A program made the position numbers and the translations under genes. Below the pieces are notes generated by a model, which saw only the letters and a list, made by a program, of their open reading frames with translations, had not been told where the DNA came from and ran no database searches. Source: Streptomyces sp. SLBN-31 (GTDB lineage Bacteria > Actinomycetota > Actinomycetes > Streptomycetales > Streptomycetaceae). Taken from it: a stretch of DNA of 64,000 nt. The DNA lies in contig NZ_VFNC01000001.1 of NCBI RefSeq assembly GCF_006715395.1, positions 2,418,001 to 2,482,000 of the forward strand, in the 5' to 3' direction. How positions within the stretch are numbered: the stretch's first letter is position 1; every line of letters begins with the position of its first letter. This document shows, one piece after another, positions 27,372 through 36,573 of the stretch.

Positions 27372-28391
27372 TCACCCGCCGCCGTCGAGGTCCGTGCGCT
27401 GCCGGAGCACCCGCAACTCGTCGCGGTGCAACCGCATCTCGTACAGCTTGCCGCGGGCGTTCTCGAACGGGCGGTGCAGAATCATCATCAACCGGCCCTC
27501 GAAGGTGTGGAACAGCATGCCGTGCCCGCTGTCGTCGCGGACCAGAGGCCGGCGCTGTTCCCACGGACCCCGCAGCTCACCGGAGTTCGAGACGGCGTAG
27601 GTCTGCACGTATCCGCCGCCGAGGCCGCCGTCCTCGCCGGCCCGGTTCTTCTCGTACGTCGACCACAGCATCAACAGTGAGCCGTCCGGGGTGCGATGCA
27701 ACTGCGGGCCGTCCGTGACGTACGGCGGCAACTGGTGCGGTACCCCGGCGGGGATCTGCTCCCCGAGCCAGGAGGCGTCCGAGCCCTTGAAGAGGAAGAC
27801 GGGGTCACCGACGGTCCGCGTCAGGTCCGGGGCCAGCCGGATCGCCTCCATCGTCCCGTCGACGGTCTGCAGCCACTCGTGGGCGTACACCATCCACGGC
27901 TGCCCGGACGGGTCGACGTACAGCGTGCCGTCGAGGGTCATGAGGTGTTCGGGCGGTGTGGGGCGGGAGGCGTCGACGAGCGTGAACGGCCCGAGCAGCG
28001 AGTCGGACACGGCGGTGACCGTGCCGCGCCGGTGGTTCGGCAATTGGAACGGCGTGCCGTAGCGGCCCGGAGGCGACACCGGCAGCGGCCTGCTCTCGTC
28101 GTGCAGGGTGGTGAACAGGTAGTAGCGGCCGCCCCATTCGTGCACCTCGGGCGCCCATCCGCCGTCGGCCGCCCACGGCTCCCTCTGTTCGGCGGTCAGG
28201 AAGACCACCGTCGGACGCGTCCAGTCGCGCAGGTCGCGGCTGCGGTAGACCATCGTGCCGACGCCCTCCACACCGGACACCGACGGGTCGTTGGAGGTGT
28301 AGAGGCAGTAGGTGCGGGTGCCGCCGTCGGCGACGACGAACGGGTCGTGCAGCGGCATCTCGGCCAGCCGCATCACTTCGCTATCGGCCAT
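27372..28391 (-). CDS. Glycoside hydrolase family 43-type enzyme
   Basis: 339 residues, five-bladed beta-propeller pattern of GH43 (arabinanase/xylosidase clan). The catalytic base is in LHDPFVV (D16); the second carboxylates probably lie in the MVYAHEW segment (E in HEW) and the VTDGPQLHRTPDG segment. No signal peptide, so intracellular. GH43 members cleave arabinosyl or xylosyl linkages; this branch is uncharacterised to my knowledge. It sits downstream of the DUF1905 gene and convergent to the NTF2-like gene. Confidence 0.82.
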   Translation of the reverse strand: MADSEVMRLAEMPLHDPFVVADGGTRTYCLYTSNDPSVSGVEGVGTMVYRSRDLRDWTRPTVVFLTAEQREPWAADGGWAPEVHEWGGRYYLFTTLHDESRPLPVSPPGRYGTPFQLPNHRRGTVTAVSDSLLGPFTLVDASRPTPPEHLMTLDGTLYVDPSGQPWMVYAHEWLQTVDGTMEAIRLAPDLTRTVGDPVFLFKGSDASWLGEQIPAGVPHQLPPYVTDGPQLHRTPDGSLLMLWSTYEKNRAGEDGGLGGGYVQTYAVSNSGELRGPWEQRRPLVRDDSGHGMLFHTFEGRLMMILHRPFENARGKLYEMRLHRDELRVLRQRTDLDGGG

Positions 28392-28418
28392 GATCGAAGA
28401 ATACGGGGACGGCGGGGT

Positions 28419-28706
28419 CTAGAGACGGACGGTCATCCGCACCGCCACCTCGTCCCCCGCTGCCACGCCCTGCGGCACCCGCACGGCGTTCTTCAGCGGT
28501 AGCAGATAGCCGCCGTCCTTGGGGAACAGCGAGGTGGCGAAAGCGACTTCACCGATGCGGGCCTCGACCGGGACGACACCCCAGCCGTACGTGGCGGTCG
28601 CGGCCACCTCGCGGATGTCGGCGGACTCCTGGTCGGGCACGGCCACGAAGTAGTACGGCGCCGGCCCGCGCCACTCGATCACCCGGCCCCTGAAGGCGAG
28701 TTCCAC
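28419..28706 (-). CDS. DUF1905-domain protein
   Basis: 95 residues starting MELAFRGRVIEWRGPAPYYFVAVPDQESADI. This, with the GWGVVPVEARIGEVAFATSLFPKDGGYLLPLKNAVR segment, is the DUF1905 signature; the function is unknown. GTG 28706 has GGAG 8 bases upstream. It starts 4 bp after the stop of a decayed DinB-like gene, whose intact form was probably its operon partner. Confidence 0.88.
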   Translation of the reverse strand: MELAFRGRVIEWRGPAPYYFVAVPDQESADIREVAATATYGWGVVPVEARIGEVAFATSLFPKDGGYLLPLKNAVRVPQGVAAGDEVAVRMTVRL

Positions 28707-28710
28707 GCGG

Positions 28711-28994
28711 TCAGCTCCTCTTCTCCAGCTCGGCCAACTCGTGTTCGGTGCGGGTAGCGAGCAGGTCCTCGCCCCCCGGCCGTCCGCCGCCATCGCCGCC
28801 GTCCGTGGGGCGAGCGCCTCATCGAGGGAAGGCCGGGCGTCAGTGCCGTGGGGGACACCCGGGCGCGAAGCCATCTCGTCCCACGGCAGGGACAGACGTT
28901 GCTCCGTTGAGGCTCACCGCGGTGAACCGGGCCCCGCCCAGCTCCGCGCGCTCGAACTCGGTGCCCGGCAGGTCGTGAAGTCGCCGTCGCCCAT
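28711..28994 (-). pseudogene. Decayed DinB/pentapeptide-type gene
   Basis: Three frames read from 28994 downward give pieces of one protein in order: GTEFERAELGGARFTAVSLNG (pentapeptide-like N-terminus), LPWDEMASRPGVPHGTDARPSLDEALA (DinB-family landmark), and EDLLATRTEHELAELEKRS ending at the TGA at 28711-28713. They are in different frames, and the piece between the second and third that should carry the EEWEHRLYAERDL-like region is missing. This is a gene with at least one deletion and two frameshifts. Family assignment is from memory of related Streptomyces proteins. Confidence 0.6.
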
Positions 28995-29045
28995 GACGGT
29001 CAGGGTAGGACGCGGTCCCCGCCGGGGCGGAGACCGCGGCGCGGC

Positions 29046-30221
29046 TCAGTCGACGTTCACCGGTCCGTCGCCCGGCTTGCGGTCCTCCTTCGCACGCAGC
29101 TCCAGCACGCCGTTGCCCCCGCCGGTACGGCCCTCGGAGTCCTGGCCGCCGAGGTTCTGGCGGACCGAGTCGAGGATCGTCAGGCCCTGCGAGACCAGGC
29201 CGGCGGCGATCTCACCGAGGCCGTCGGCGCCGTTGAGGACGTTGACGTTGGCGCCGGCGAGGCCGCCGGCGGCCTCCTTCACGATCTGCGGAAGCTGGTC
29301 GATCAGCATCCGGTCCAGAGCCACCCGGTCGTAGGAGGCGGCCGCCTCGGCCTGGATCTTCATCCGGTCCGCCTCCGCCTTGGCGAGCAGCTTGATCCGC
29401 TCGGCCTCCGCCTCGGCGGGCTTGACGATCTCGGCCACCAGCTGCTGCTGACGCAACTCCGCCTGCCGCTGGGCCAGTTCGGTCTGAGCGGCGAGCACTT
29501 CCTGCTGGGCGTGGGCCTGCGCCAGCGGACCGGCCTGCGCGGCCTGGGCCTGCGCCCGGTCCACCTGCGCCGAGTACTCCGCCTGGACGACGGCGGTCTG
29601 CCGGGCGTACTCGGCCTGCTTGCGCGCCGCCTCCTGCTGCGCCTCGGCCGCGGTCTGGGTGGCCTGGGCCTGGGCGATCTGGGCCTGCCGCTGGATGGCG
29701 GCGCGGTGCGGCGCGGACATGGCGTCGATGTAGCCGGCGTCGCCGTCGTCGATCGACTGGATCTGCAGCGAGTCCACGATCAGACCGATCTTCGCCATCT
29801 CGGTCTTGGAGGTGTCCAGCACCTCCGCGGCGAGCTTCTGACGCTCAGTGACGATCTCCTCGACCGTCATGGAGCCGATGATGGCCCGCAGATGACCGGC
29901 GAAGATCCGGCCGGTCAGCACCGACATCTGGTCCTGATCCGAGAGGAAACGCTGACCGGCGTTGATGATGCTCTCGGTGTCGTTGCCGACCTTGAAGGCG
30001 ATGACGGCACGGACGTTCAACGCGATGCCCTGCCGGGTCACACACGTCTCCGTCACCTCGGCCTCGCACATCGCCAGCGTGAGGAAACGGGTCTTTCGGA
30101 AGAACGGCAGCACGAACTTCCCGTGCCCCGTCACCACCCGGAACGGCGCGCCCCCCAGTCCCCGCCTGCCACCCGAGATCAGCATCGCCTCGTCTGGCGC
30201 GGGAACGCGGTAACCGAACAT
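29046..30221 (-). CDS. SPFH/flotillin-like membrane-scaffold protein
   Basis: 391 residues. It starts MFGYRVPAPDEAMLISGGRRG, with a short N-terminal hydrophobic/palmitoylation-like entry, then an SPFH (band 7) domain (about 20-175). A long Ala/Gln/Glu-rich coiled coil follows (about 180-300; AQAQATQTAAEAQQEAARKQAEYA), then a Gly-rich tail. Flotillins organise functional membrane microdomains. The OB-fold NfeD-like gene ends 12 bp upstream, forming the classical flotillin-NfeD pair. Confidence 0.92.
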   Translation of the reverse strand: MFGYRVPAPDEAMLISGGRRGLGGAPFRVVTGHGKFVLPFFRKTRFLTLAMCEAEVTETCVTRQGIALNVRAVIAFKVGNDTESIINAGQRFLSDQDQMSVLTGRIFAGHLRAIIGSMTVEEIVTERQKLAAEVLDTSKTEMAKIGLIVDSLQIQSIDDGDAGYIDAMSAPHRAAIQRQAQIAQAQATQTAAEAQQEAARKQAEYARQTAVVQAEYSAQVDRAQAQAAQAGPLAQAHAQQEVLAAQTELAQRQAELRQQQLVAEIVKPAEAEAERIKLLAKAEADRMKIQAEAAASYDRVALDRMLIDQLPQIVKEAAGGLAGANVNVLNGADGLGEIAAGLVSQGLTILDSVRQNLGGQDSEGRTGGGNGVLELRAKEDRKPGDGPVNVD

Positions 30222-30233
30222 TCTGTTTACTCC

Positions 30234-30482
30234 TCAGTCAGCGTCGGCACGGTCGCCGAACGCGGCGAGTGGATCCTGCCACTCGATGACGCCGACTTCA
30301 CGGCACCCCCGTGACTCGATCACGAGTACCGTCGCCCCCGTCGGCAGAGGGTCGTCCGACCAGGCGATGAAGGTCTCGGAGCCACCCCGTACACGCACCA
30401 GGATCTCGCCGGGGCCCGCCGTTCCGCGCGTGCCCACCAGCAGCTTCCCCGTGCAGCCGATCACGGCCTCGTCCTGCGGCAT
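30234..30482 (-). CDS. NfeD-like soluble OB-fold protein
   Basis: 82 residues starting MPQDEAVIGCTGKLLVGTRGTAGPGEILVRVRGGSETFIAWSDDPLP, with the G-x-x-G-x-A/V pattern of the NfeD C-terminal OB domain and VLVIESRGCREVGV. There is no membrane segment. It is the partner of the adjacent flotillin gene; in such pairs the OB-fold protein interacts with the SPFH protein. ATG 30482 was chosen for domain fit, with GGTCGGCCGGTG upstream and no good Shine-Dalgarno. Confidence 0.8.
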   Translation of the reverse strand: MPQDEAVIGCTGKLLVGTRGTAGPGEILVRVRGGSETFIAWSDDPLPTGATVLVIESRGCREVGVIEWQDPLAAFGDRADAD

Positions 30483-30674
30483 CACCGGCCGACCTCCCAC
30501 GCTCTGGCCCACGGCTTCGACGATAGACCCACCGGTAGCCGGGGCGTGACACCAGGGATGACTCCGCTTACGCCCACCGTTCGTGTGACGTTGCCTACCA
30601 GATCGATTGGAAGATGGGGAACCGGCAACGCTCCCTCTCATGTCTCCTACGCACATTCTCGGGAGGGTGACTCG

Positions 30675-31841
30675 ATGACGACGGCGACCGGGACGGCGCC
30701 GGCCGGCACACCGAGGACCTCGCCCGCACCCGCGACCACCCCCACGACCAGGACCGCCAGGACCGCGGCGCCCTCGCTGCCGTCCCTCACCGGACTGAGA
30801 TGGATGGCCGCGCTGCTGGTGTTCGGCCTGCACGTGCACAACTTCGGCTACTTCGGCGGCACCGCCGACCGCATCACGACCTGGGCGTTCGGGGCCGGCG
30901 GCACGGGGGTGTCGTTCTTCTTCGTGCTGTCCGGCTTCGTGCTCATGTGGTCCGCGCGGCCCGGCGACCGCGCCCCCGCCTTCTTCAGACGCCGGGTCGC
31001 CCGCATCCTTCCGGTCCACCTCGTCACCGCCGCCCTCGCCCTGGTCATGGCCTGGACGCTGCCCCGCATGGCGATGCCGACCCTGGGCCAGGGCCTGGCG
31101 AACGTCCTGCTGTTGCACTCCTGGTGGCGCCCGTGGTGGCAGACCCTCGACCCGGTCAGCTGGTCACTGGCGTGCGAAGCCTTCTTCTACGCCACCTTCC
31201 CCCTGCTCGCGCTCCTGCTGCGCCGGCTCGGCGCCCGCGGGTCGGCTGCGCTGGCCGCCGCGGCGCTGCTGACGGTGCTGGTGCTGGCCTGGGCCGACGC
31301 CCACCACTGGTTCGGGCAGCCGCTGTACTCCTTCCCCGCCGCCCGTCTGCCCGAGTTCGTGCTCGGCGTGGCCGTCGCCCGGCTGGTGCTCCTGGACCGC
31401 TGGCGCGGACCCGGCCTGGAGGGTTCCCTCGCCCTGGCGATCATCGGGTACTTCCTGGTACCCCAGGTGACCGCCGGCTACCCGGCGACCACCTGCACGG
31501 TCCTGGGCTTCGCCCTGCTCATCCCGGCGGCGGCCGTCGCCGACCTGCACGGCCTGCCCTCGCTGTGGCGGCACCGCCGGCTGGTGCGGCTCGGGGAGCT
31601 CTCCTTCGCCTTCTACATGGTCCATCTGCTGGTCCTGCGGGCGGGCACGGCCCTGCTGGGGGTCAAGCCCCGCTACGGCTTCGTGGAGGGCCTGACCGTC
31701 ACGGCCGTGGCGTTCACCGTGTCCCTGGCGCTGTCCTGGCTGCTGTACGAGAAGGTGGAACGCCCCGCGCGCCGGCTGCTGCTCCGCCGCCGCGGTGTGC
31801 GGCGCGGTGGACGGAAGGAGGCGGCGCGGAGCGAGCGGTGA
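30675..31841 (+). CDS. Integral-membrane acyltransferase (acyltransferase 3 family)
   Basis: 388 residues. After a Thr/Pro/Ala-rich cytoplasmic N-terminus (1-35), about ten membrane segments begin with LRWMAALLVFGLHVHNFGYFGG, where the conserved H of the family (R-x10-H) is present. RRVARILPVHLVTAALAL and the SWSLACEAFFYATFPLLALLLRR motif are characteristic. It transfers an acyl group to a cell-surface or extracellular acceptor, unknown here. GGGAGGGTGACTCG precedes ATG 30675. The metal-ATPase promoter follows. Confidence 0.9.
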   Translation: MTTATGTAPAGTPRTSPAPATTPTTRTARTAAPSLPSLTGLRWMAALLVFGLHVHNFGYFGGTADRITTWAFGAGGTGVSFFFVLSGFVLMWSARPGDRAPAFFRRRVARILPVHLVTAALALVMAWTLPRMAMPTLGQGLANVLLLHSWWRPWWQTLDPVSWSLACEAFFYATFPLLALLLRRLGARGSAALAAAALLTVLVLAWADAHHWFGQPLYSFPAARLPEFVLGVAVARLVLLDRWRGPGLEGSLALAIIGYFLVPQVTAGYPATTCTVLGFALLIPAAAVADLHGLPSLWRHRRLVRLGELSFAFYMVHLLVLRAGTALLGVKPRYGFVEGLTVTAVAFTVSLALSWLLYEKVERPARRLLLRRRGVRRGGRKEAARSER

Positions 31842-31857
31842 GGAGCGCGCACCAACT

Positions 31858-31881
31858 ATGAAGAGATGAACGTCTCTTCAT
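31858..31881. promoter_or_regulatory. ArsR/SmtB-type operator before the P1B ATPase gene
   Basis: A perfect 9-bp inverted repeat, ATGAAGAGA-N6-TCTCTTCAT, lies 21 bp before the GTG start at 31903 and abuts the alternative GTG at 31882. The TGAA/TTCA arms resemble SmtB/ArsR-family metal-sensor operators. No ArsR gene is present in the window, so the regulator must act in trans. Confidence 0.7.
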
Positions 31882-31902
31882 GTGTTCCTGTATGGTGGGC
31901 CG

Positions 31903-33879
31903 GTGACCTCCACCCTCACCCCACCCCGCTCCGCCTCCGCGCCGGACACGGTCGCACCCCCGCGCCGCACCCGCCTCCTGGCCCTGCCCGAGGCGCGCTG
32001 GGCGCTCGCCGCCACGGCCGCCTTCCTGCTCGCCCTGCCGCTCCAGCTGGCGGGTCAACCGGCTTGGCTGTGGGGGCCGTTGTACGTGCTGGCGTACGCG
32101 ACCGGGGGATGGGAGCCGGGCTGGGAGGGCCTGAAGGCGCTCGCGGGCCGGACGCTCGACGTCGATCTGCTGATGGTCGTCGCAGCCCTCGGCGCGGCGG
32201 CGATCGGCCAGGTGATGGACGGCGCCCTGCTGATCGTCATCTTCGCGACCTCGGGTGCCCTGGAGGCCCTGGCCACGGCCCGCACCGCCGACTCGGTGCG
32301 CGGACTGCTCGACCTCGCCCCGGCCACGGCGTGCCGGCTCGCTCCGGACGGCACCGAACAGGACGTGCCGGTCGAGGAGCTGGCGGTCGGCGACATCGTC
32401 CTCGTACGGCCGGGCGAACGCGTCGGCGCCGACGGGCGGGTGCTGGACGGGGCGAGCGAGGTCGACCAGGCGAGCATCACCGGCGAGCCGCTGCCCGCGG
32501 CCAAGGAGCCCGGTGACGAGGTGTTCGCGGGGACCGTCAACGGCACGGGCGCACTGCGTGTGCGTGTCGAACGTGACGCCTCCGACTCGGTGATCGCCAG
32601 GATCGTCCGCATGGTCGAGGAGGCGTCCGAGACAAAGGCGCCGACCCAGCTGTTCATCGAGAAGGTCGAACAGCGCTACTCGCTCGGCATGGTGGCGGCG
32701 ACGCTCGCGGTCTTCCTGGTGCCGCTCGCCCTCGGCGACGACCTGAAGGGCGCGCTGCTGCGGGCCATGACCTTCATGATCGTCGCCTCGCCGTGCGCGG
32801 TCGTACTGGCCACCATGCCGCCCCTGCTGTCGGCCATCGCCAACGCCGGCCGGCACGGCGTGCTGGTGAAGTCGGCGGTGGTGATGGAACGGCTCGGACA
32901 GGTCGACGCCGTGGCGCTGGACAAGACCGGCACGCTCACCGAGGGCGTCCCCCGGGTGACCGACGTCCGGCCGCTGCCCGGATCGGGCCTGGGGGAGCGG
33001 GAGCTGACGATCCTGGCGGCCGCAGCCGAGCACCCCAGCGAGCATCCGCTGGCGCGGGCCGTCGTGGCGGCGGCGCGGGAGCGGGGGCCGGCGCTGCCGC
33101 CCGCCGAGGACTTCGGCTCCACCCCCGGGGTCGGGGTCGTGGCGACCGTCGACGGACGCCGGGTCGAGGTCGGCGCCCCCGCCCGGCTGCTCGCCGGCGC
33201 GGACGAAGCCGGGGCCGCGCCGGCGGCGGTACTCGCGGCCGAGACGGAGGAGCGGGGACGTACCGCCGTCCTGGTCCTCGCCGACGGGGTGCCCGTCGGC
33301 GTACTGGGCCTGGCCGACCGGCTGCGGCCCGACGCCGCCGCGACCGTCGCCGCCCTCACCGCCCTCACCGGCACCGCCCCCCTGCTGCTGACCGGCGACA
33401 ACCCGCGCGCGGCGGCGCTGCTGGCCGCGGAGGCCGGCATCGAGGACGTCCGGGCCGGGCTGCTGCCGCAGCACAAGGTGGTCGCCGTACGGGAGCTGGA
33501 GGCCGCCGGGCGCAAGGTGCTGGTCGTCGGCGACGGCGTCAACGACGCGCCCGCCCTGGCCGCCGCGCACGCCGGTATCGCCATGGGCCGGGCGGGCTCC
33601 GATCTGGCGCTTGAGACCGCGGACGCGGTGGTCGTACGCGACGAGCTCGCCGCCGTGCCCGCCGTCGTCGCCCTCTCCCGCCGGGCCCGGCGACTGGTCG
33701 CGCAGAACCTCGTGATCGCCGGGGTGTTCATCGCCGGCCTGGTCGCCTGGGACCTCGCGGGCACCCTGCCGCTGCCACTCGGAGTCGCCGGCCACGAGGG
33801 ATCGACCGTCCTCGTCGGCCTCAACGGCCTGCGCCTGCTGCGGGAGCGGGCCTGGGGGGAGAGCCCTGACCGAGGGTGA
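31903..33879 (+). CDS. P1B-4-type heavy-metal translocating ATPase (CtpD/CoaT-like)
   Basis: 658 residues. Motifs: SPC at 296-298 in the membrane, phosphorylation site DKTGT with D340, EHPLA (HP motif), TGDNPRAA, and GDGVNDAPAL. The last membrane segment carries HEGST (631-635). SPC plus HEGxT defines the P1B-4 subgroup, which exports Co(II), Ni(II) or Fe(II)/Zn(II). There is no N-terminal HMA domain. GTG 31903 is used; GTG 31882 is an alternative that would touch the operator. The operator at 31858 implies metal-dependent derepression. The convergent HxlR gene lies downstream. Confidence 0.92.
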   Translation: MTSTLTPPRSASAPDTVAPPRRTRLLALPEARWALAATAAFLLALPLQLAGQPAWLWGPLYVLAYATGGWEPGWEGLKALAGRTLDVDLLMVVAALGAAAIGQVMDGALLIVIFATSGALEALATARTADSVRGLLDLAPATACRLAPDGTEQDVPVEELAVGDIVLVRPGERVGADGRVLDGASEVDQASITGEPLPAAKEPGDEVFAGTVNGTGALRVRVERDASDSVIARIVRMVEEASETKAPTQLFIEKVEQRYSLGMVAATLAVFLVPLALGDDLKGALLRAMTFMIVASPCAVVLATMPPLLSAIANAGRHGVLVKSAVVMERLGQVDAVALDKTGTLTEGVPRVTDVRPLPGSGLGERELTILAAAAEHPSEHPLARAVVAAARERGPALPPAEDFGSTPGVGVVATVDGRRVEVGAPARLLAGADEAGAAPAAVLAAETEERGRTAVLVLADGVPVGVLGLADRLRPDAAATVAALTALTGTAPLLLTGDNPRAAALLAAEAGIEDVRAGLLPQHKVVAVRELEAAGRKVLVVGDGVNDAPALAAAHAGIAMGRAGSDLALETADAVVVRDELAAVPAVVALSRRARRLVAQNLVIAGVFIAGLVAWDLAGTLPLPLGVAGHEGSTVLVGLNGLRLLRERAWGESPDRG

Positions 33880-34050
33880 GTGACGCCGTCCTGTGTTCGG
33901 GGTGGCGGGCGGCGGATCGGTTCCGCGTGGACGGTGGGGCCGGGGTGCGCTGTGCGGCTGGCCGTGGCGGCAGGCGGTGGCCGCGGGGGCGTGACGCCGT
34001 CCGGCGCAGGGCAGTGGGCCGTCCCGTTCCTCGGGGTAGCAGGCCGTGGG

Positions 34051-34536
34051 TCAGGTGCGTGTCGACGGTTGGGTCAAGGGGCGCGCCGCCGGACCCGGTA
34101 CGACCGTGACCTCGGTGGGGGAGAGGGCGGTGTGTTCGTCCGGGCACTCGACCACGACGCGGACGGAGGCGCCGCAGTCCCGGTGCCGGATGTCGAGCGT
34201 CGGGCCCTCGGGGTCCCCTACGTAGGCCTCGCCCCACTGCCGCAAAGCGACCAGTACGGGCCACAGATCGCGGCCCTTGGGGGTGAGGCGGTACTCGTTC
34301 CGGGTCCGGCTGCCGTGCTCCTGGTAGGGGACGGTCCGCAGGACACCGGCCGCGACCAGCTTGCGCAGCCGGTCGGCGAGTACCGCTTCGGACAGTCCCA
34401 CATGGCGGCGGAAGTCGTCGAAGCGTCGCACGCCGTTGAAGGCGTCGCGCAACAGCAGCAGCGTCCACTTCTCGCCGACCAGGTCGAGGGTGCGCTGCAC
34501 CGGACAGTTCTCGGTGCTCATGTCGAGCCACTTCAT
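34051..34536 (-). CDS. HxlR-family transcriptional regulator
   Basis: 161 residues. The HxlR winged HTH begins CPVQRTLDLVGEKWTLLLLRDAFNGVRRFDDFRRHVGLSEAVLADRLRKLVAAGVLRTVPY, followed by GSRTRNEYRLTPKGRDLWPVL, all family hallmarks. A conserved Cys (C11 in STENCP from this start) may sense electrophiles. C-terminal 50 residues are extra. Divergent from the PaaI thioesterase, with a TGACAGTCA dyad in the gap, so that gene is the likely target. A later start at 34521 is possible. Confidence 0.9.
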   Translation of the reverse strand: MKWLDMSTENCPVQRTLDLVGEKWTLLLLRDAFNGVRRFDDFRRHVGLSEAVLADRLRKLVAAGVLRTVPYQEHGSRTRNEYRLTPKGRDLWPVLVALRQWGEAYVGDPEGPTLDIRHRDCGASVRVVVECPDEHTALSPTEVTVVPGPAARPLTQPSTRT

Positions 34537-34566
34537 GCGGCCATCGTAGAGCACCTGGCTTCGACA

Positions 34567-34596
34567 TTGACAGTCAGCGAAGGGGAGAGCTAGCTT
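34567..34596 (+). promoter_or_regulatory. Promoter and HxlR-type dyad before the thioesterase gene
   Basis: TTGACA at 34567-34572 and TAGCTT at 34591-34596 with an 18-base spacer form a plausible vegetative promoter. The palindrome TGACAGTCA (34568-34576) overlaps the -35 box, where the divergent HxlR protein could bind. Confidence 0.55.
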
Positions 34597-34676
34597 CGGC
34601 GGACAGAGTCAGATGGCCCCGGAGGACCGGGCGACGGCGTCGGAGGCCTCGCGGGCCAAGGAGGAAGCGCAGCCGC

Positions 34677-35171
34677 ATGGAACGCTCACGTACGTACGAC
34701 TGGGACGACCCCGCGATCTCCGCGGCCACCGTCGGCCAGGGCTCCGGCCTGCACTTCCTGCGCGAGATCCTCGCCGGCCGGCTGCCCGCGCCGCCCATCG
34801 CCGCCACCCTGGGCATGGATCTCGAAGAGGTCGACCACGGGCACGCGGTGTTCTCGCTGGAGCCCGGCGAGGAGCACTACAACCCCATCGGCAGCGTGCA
34901 CGGCGGCATCTACGCGACGATGCTCGACTCCGCGGCGGGCTGCGCCGTGCAGTCCACCCTCCCGCAGGGCGTGGCCTACACCTCGCTCGACCTCACCGTG
35001 AAGTTCCTGCGCCCGATCACCGCCGACACCGGCAAGGTCCGCGCCGTCGGCAGCGTCCTCAGCAGCGGTCGGCGTACCGCGCTGGCCGAGGCGCGGCTGT
35101 TCGACTCGGCCGACCGGCTCCTCGCGCACGCCACGAGCAGCTGCATGCTGTTCCCGGTTCCGGGCGCCTGA
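34677..35171 (+). CDS. PaaI-family hotdog-fold thioesterase
   Basis: 164 residues. The hotdog signature HYNPIGSVHGGIYATMLDSAAGCAVQSTLP contains the conserved HGG and a following Asp, as in the PaaI/4HBT-II family hydrolysing acyl-CoA thioesters; the TSLDLTVKFLRPI and SSGRRTALAEARLFD strands follow. GGAGG precedes the ATG at suitable distance. The 3' 110 bp plus flank are part of a 172-bp sequence present three times in tandem, so two extra copies of the C-terminus (with stop) lie just downstream. Divergent from the HxlR gene. Confidence 0.9.
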   Translation: MERSRTYDWDDPAISAATVGQGSGLHFLREILAGRLPAPPIAATLGMDLEEVDHGHAVFSLEPGEEHYNPIGSVHGGIYATMLDSAAGCAVQSTLPQGVAYTSLDLTVKFLRPITADTGKVRAVGSVLSSGRRTALAEARLFDSADRLLAHATSSCMLFPVPGA

Positions 35172-35576
35172 GCTGCCGGACCTCCGCGCACGGCACGCGG
35201 ACCGGGAAGTCCCTCTCCGTCGCTCGGCCATGAGCAGCGGTCGGCGTACCGCGCTGGCCGAGGCGCAGCTCTTCGACTCCGCCGACCGGCTCCTCGCGCA
35301 CGCCACGAGCAGCTGCATGCTGTTCCCGGTTCCGGGCGCCTGAGCTGCCGGACCTCCGCGCACGGCACGCGGACCGGGAAGTCCCTCTCCGTCGCTCGGC
35401 CATGAGCAGCGGTCGGCGTACCGCGCTGGCCGAGGCGCAGCTCTTCGACTCCGCCGACCGGCTCCTCGCGCACGCCACGAGCAGCTGCATGCTGTTCCCG
35501 GTTCCGGGCGCCTGAGCCGCCGGACACCCGCGCACGGCACGCCGACCCGGAAGTCCCCCCTCCGCCGCCCAGCCAT
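35061..35576. repeat. 172-bp tandem repeat, three copies, from the thioesterase 3' end
   Basis: Units begin at 35061, 35233 and 35405 (period exactly 172 bp). Unit 1 includes the real 3' end of the thioesterase; units 2 and 3 each carry an ATG in frame with the same C-terminal sequence (from 35230 and 35402), giving 37-codon frames MSSGRRTALAEAQLFDSADR... that end at the copied stop. Units 2 and 3 agree through the coding part and differ from unit 1 at three positions; the tail of unit 3 is diverged. The repeat accounts for the 400 bp between the thioesterase and the glycosidase remnant. Confidence 0.95.
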
Positions 35577-35636
35577 TGCGGGCCGGACCCGCGCCCCCGA
35601 GTCTGGGAGCGATGCCGGGCCTACGAGGAGGCGGCG

Positions 35637-36569
<933 letters not shown>

Positions 36570-36573
<4 letters not shown>

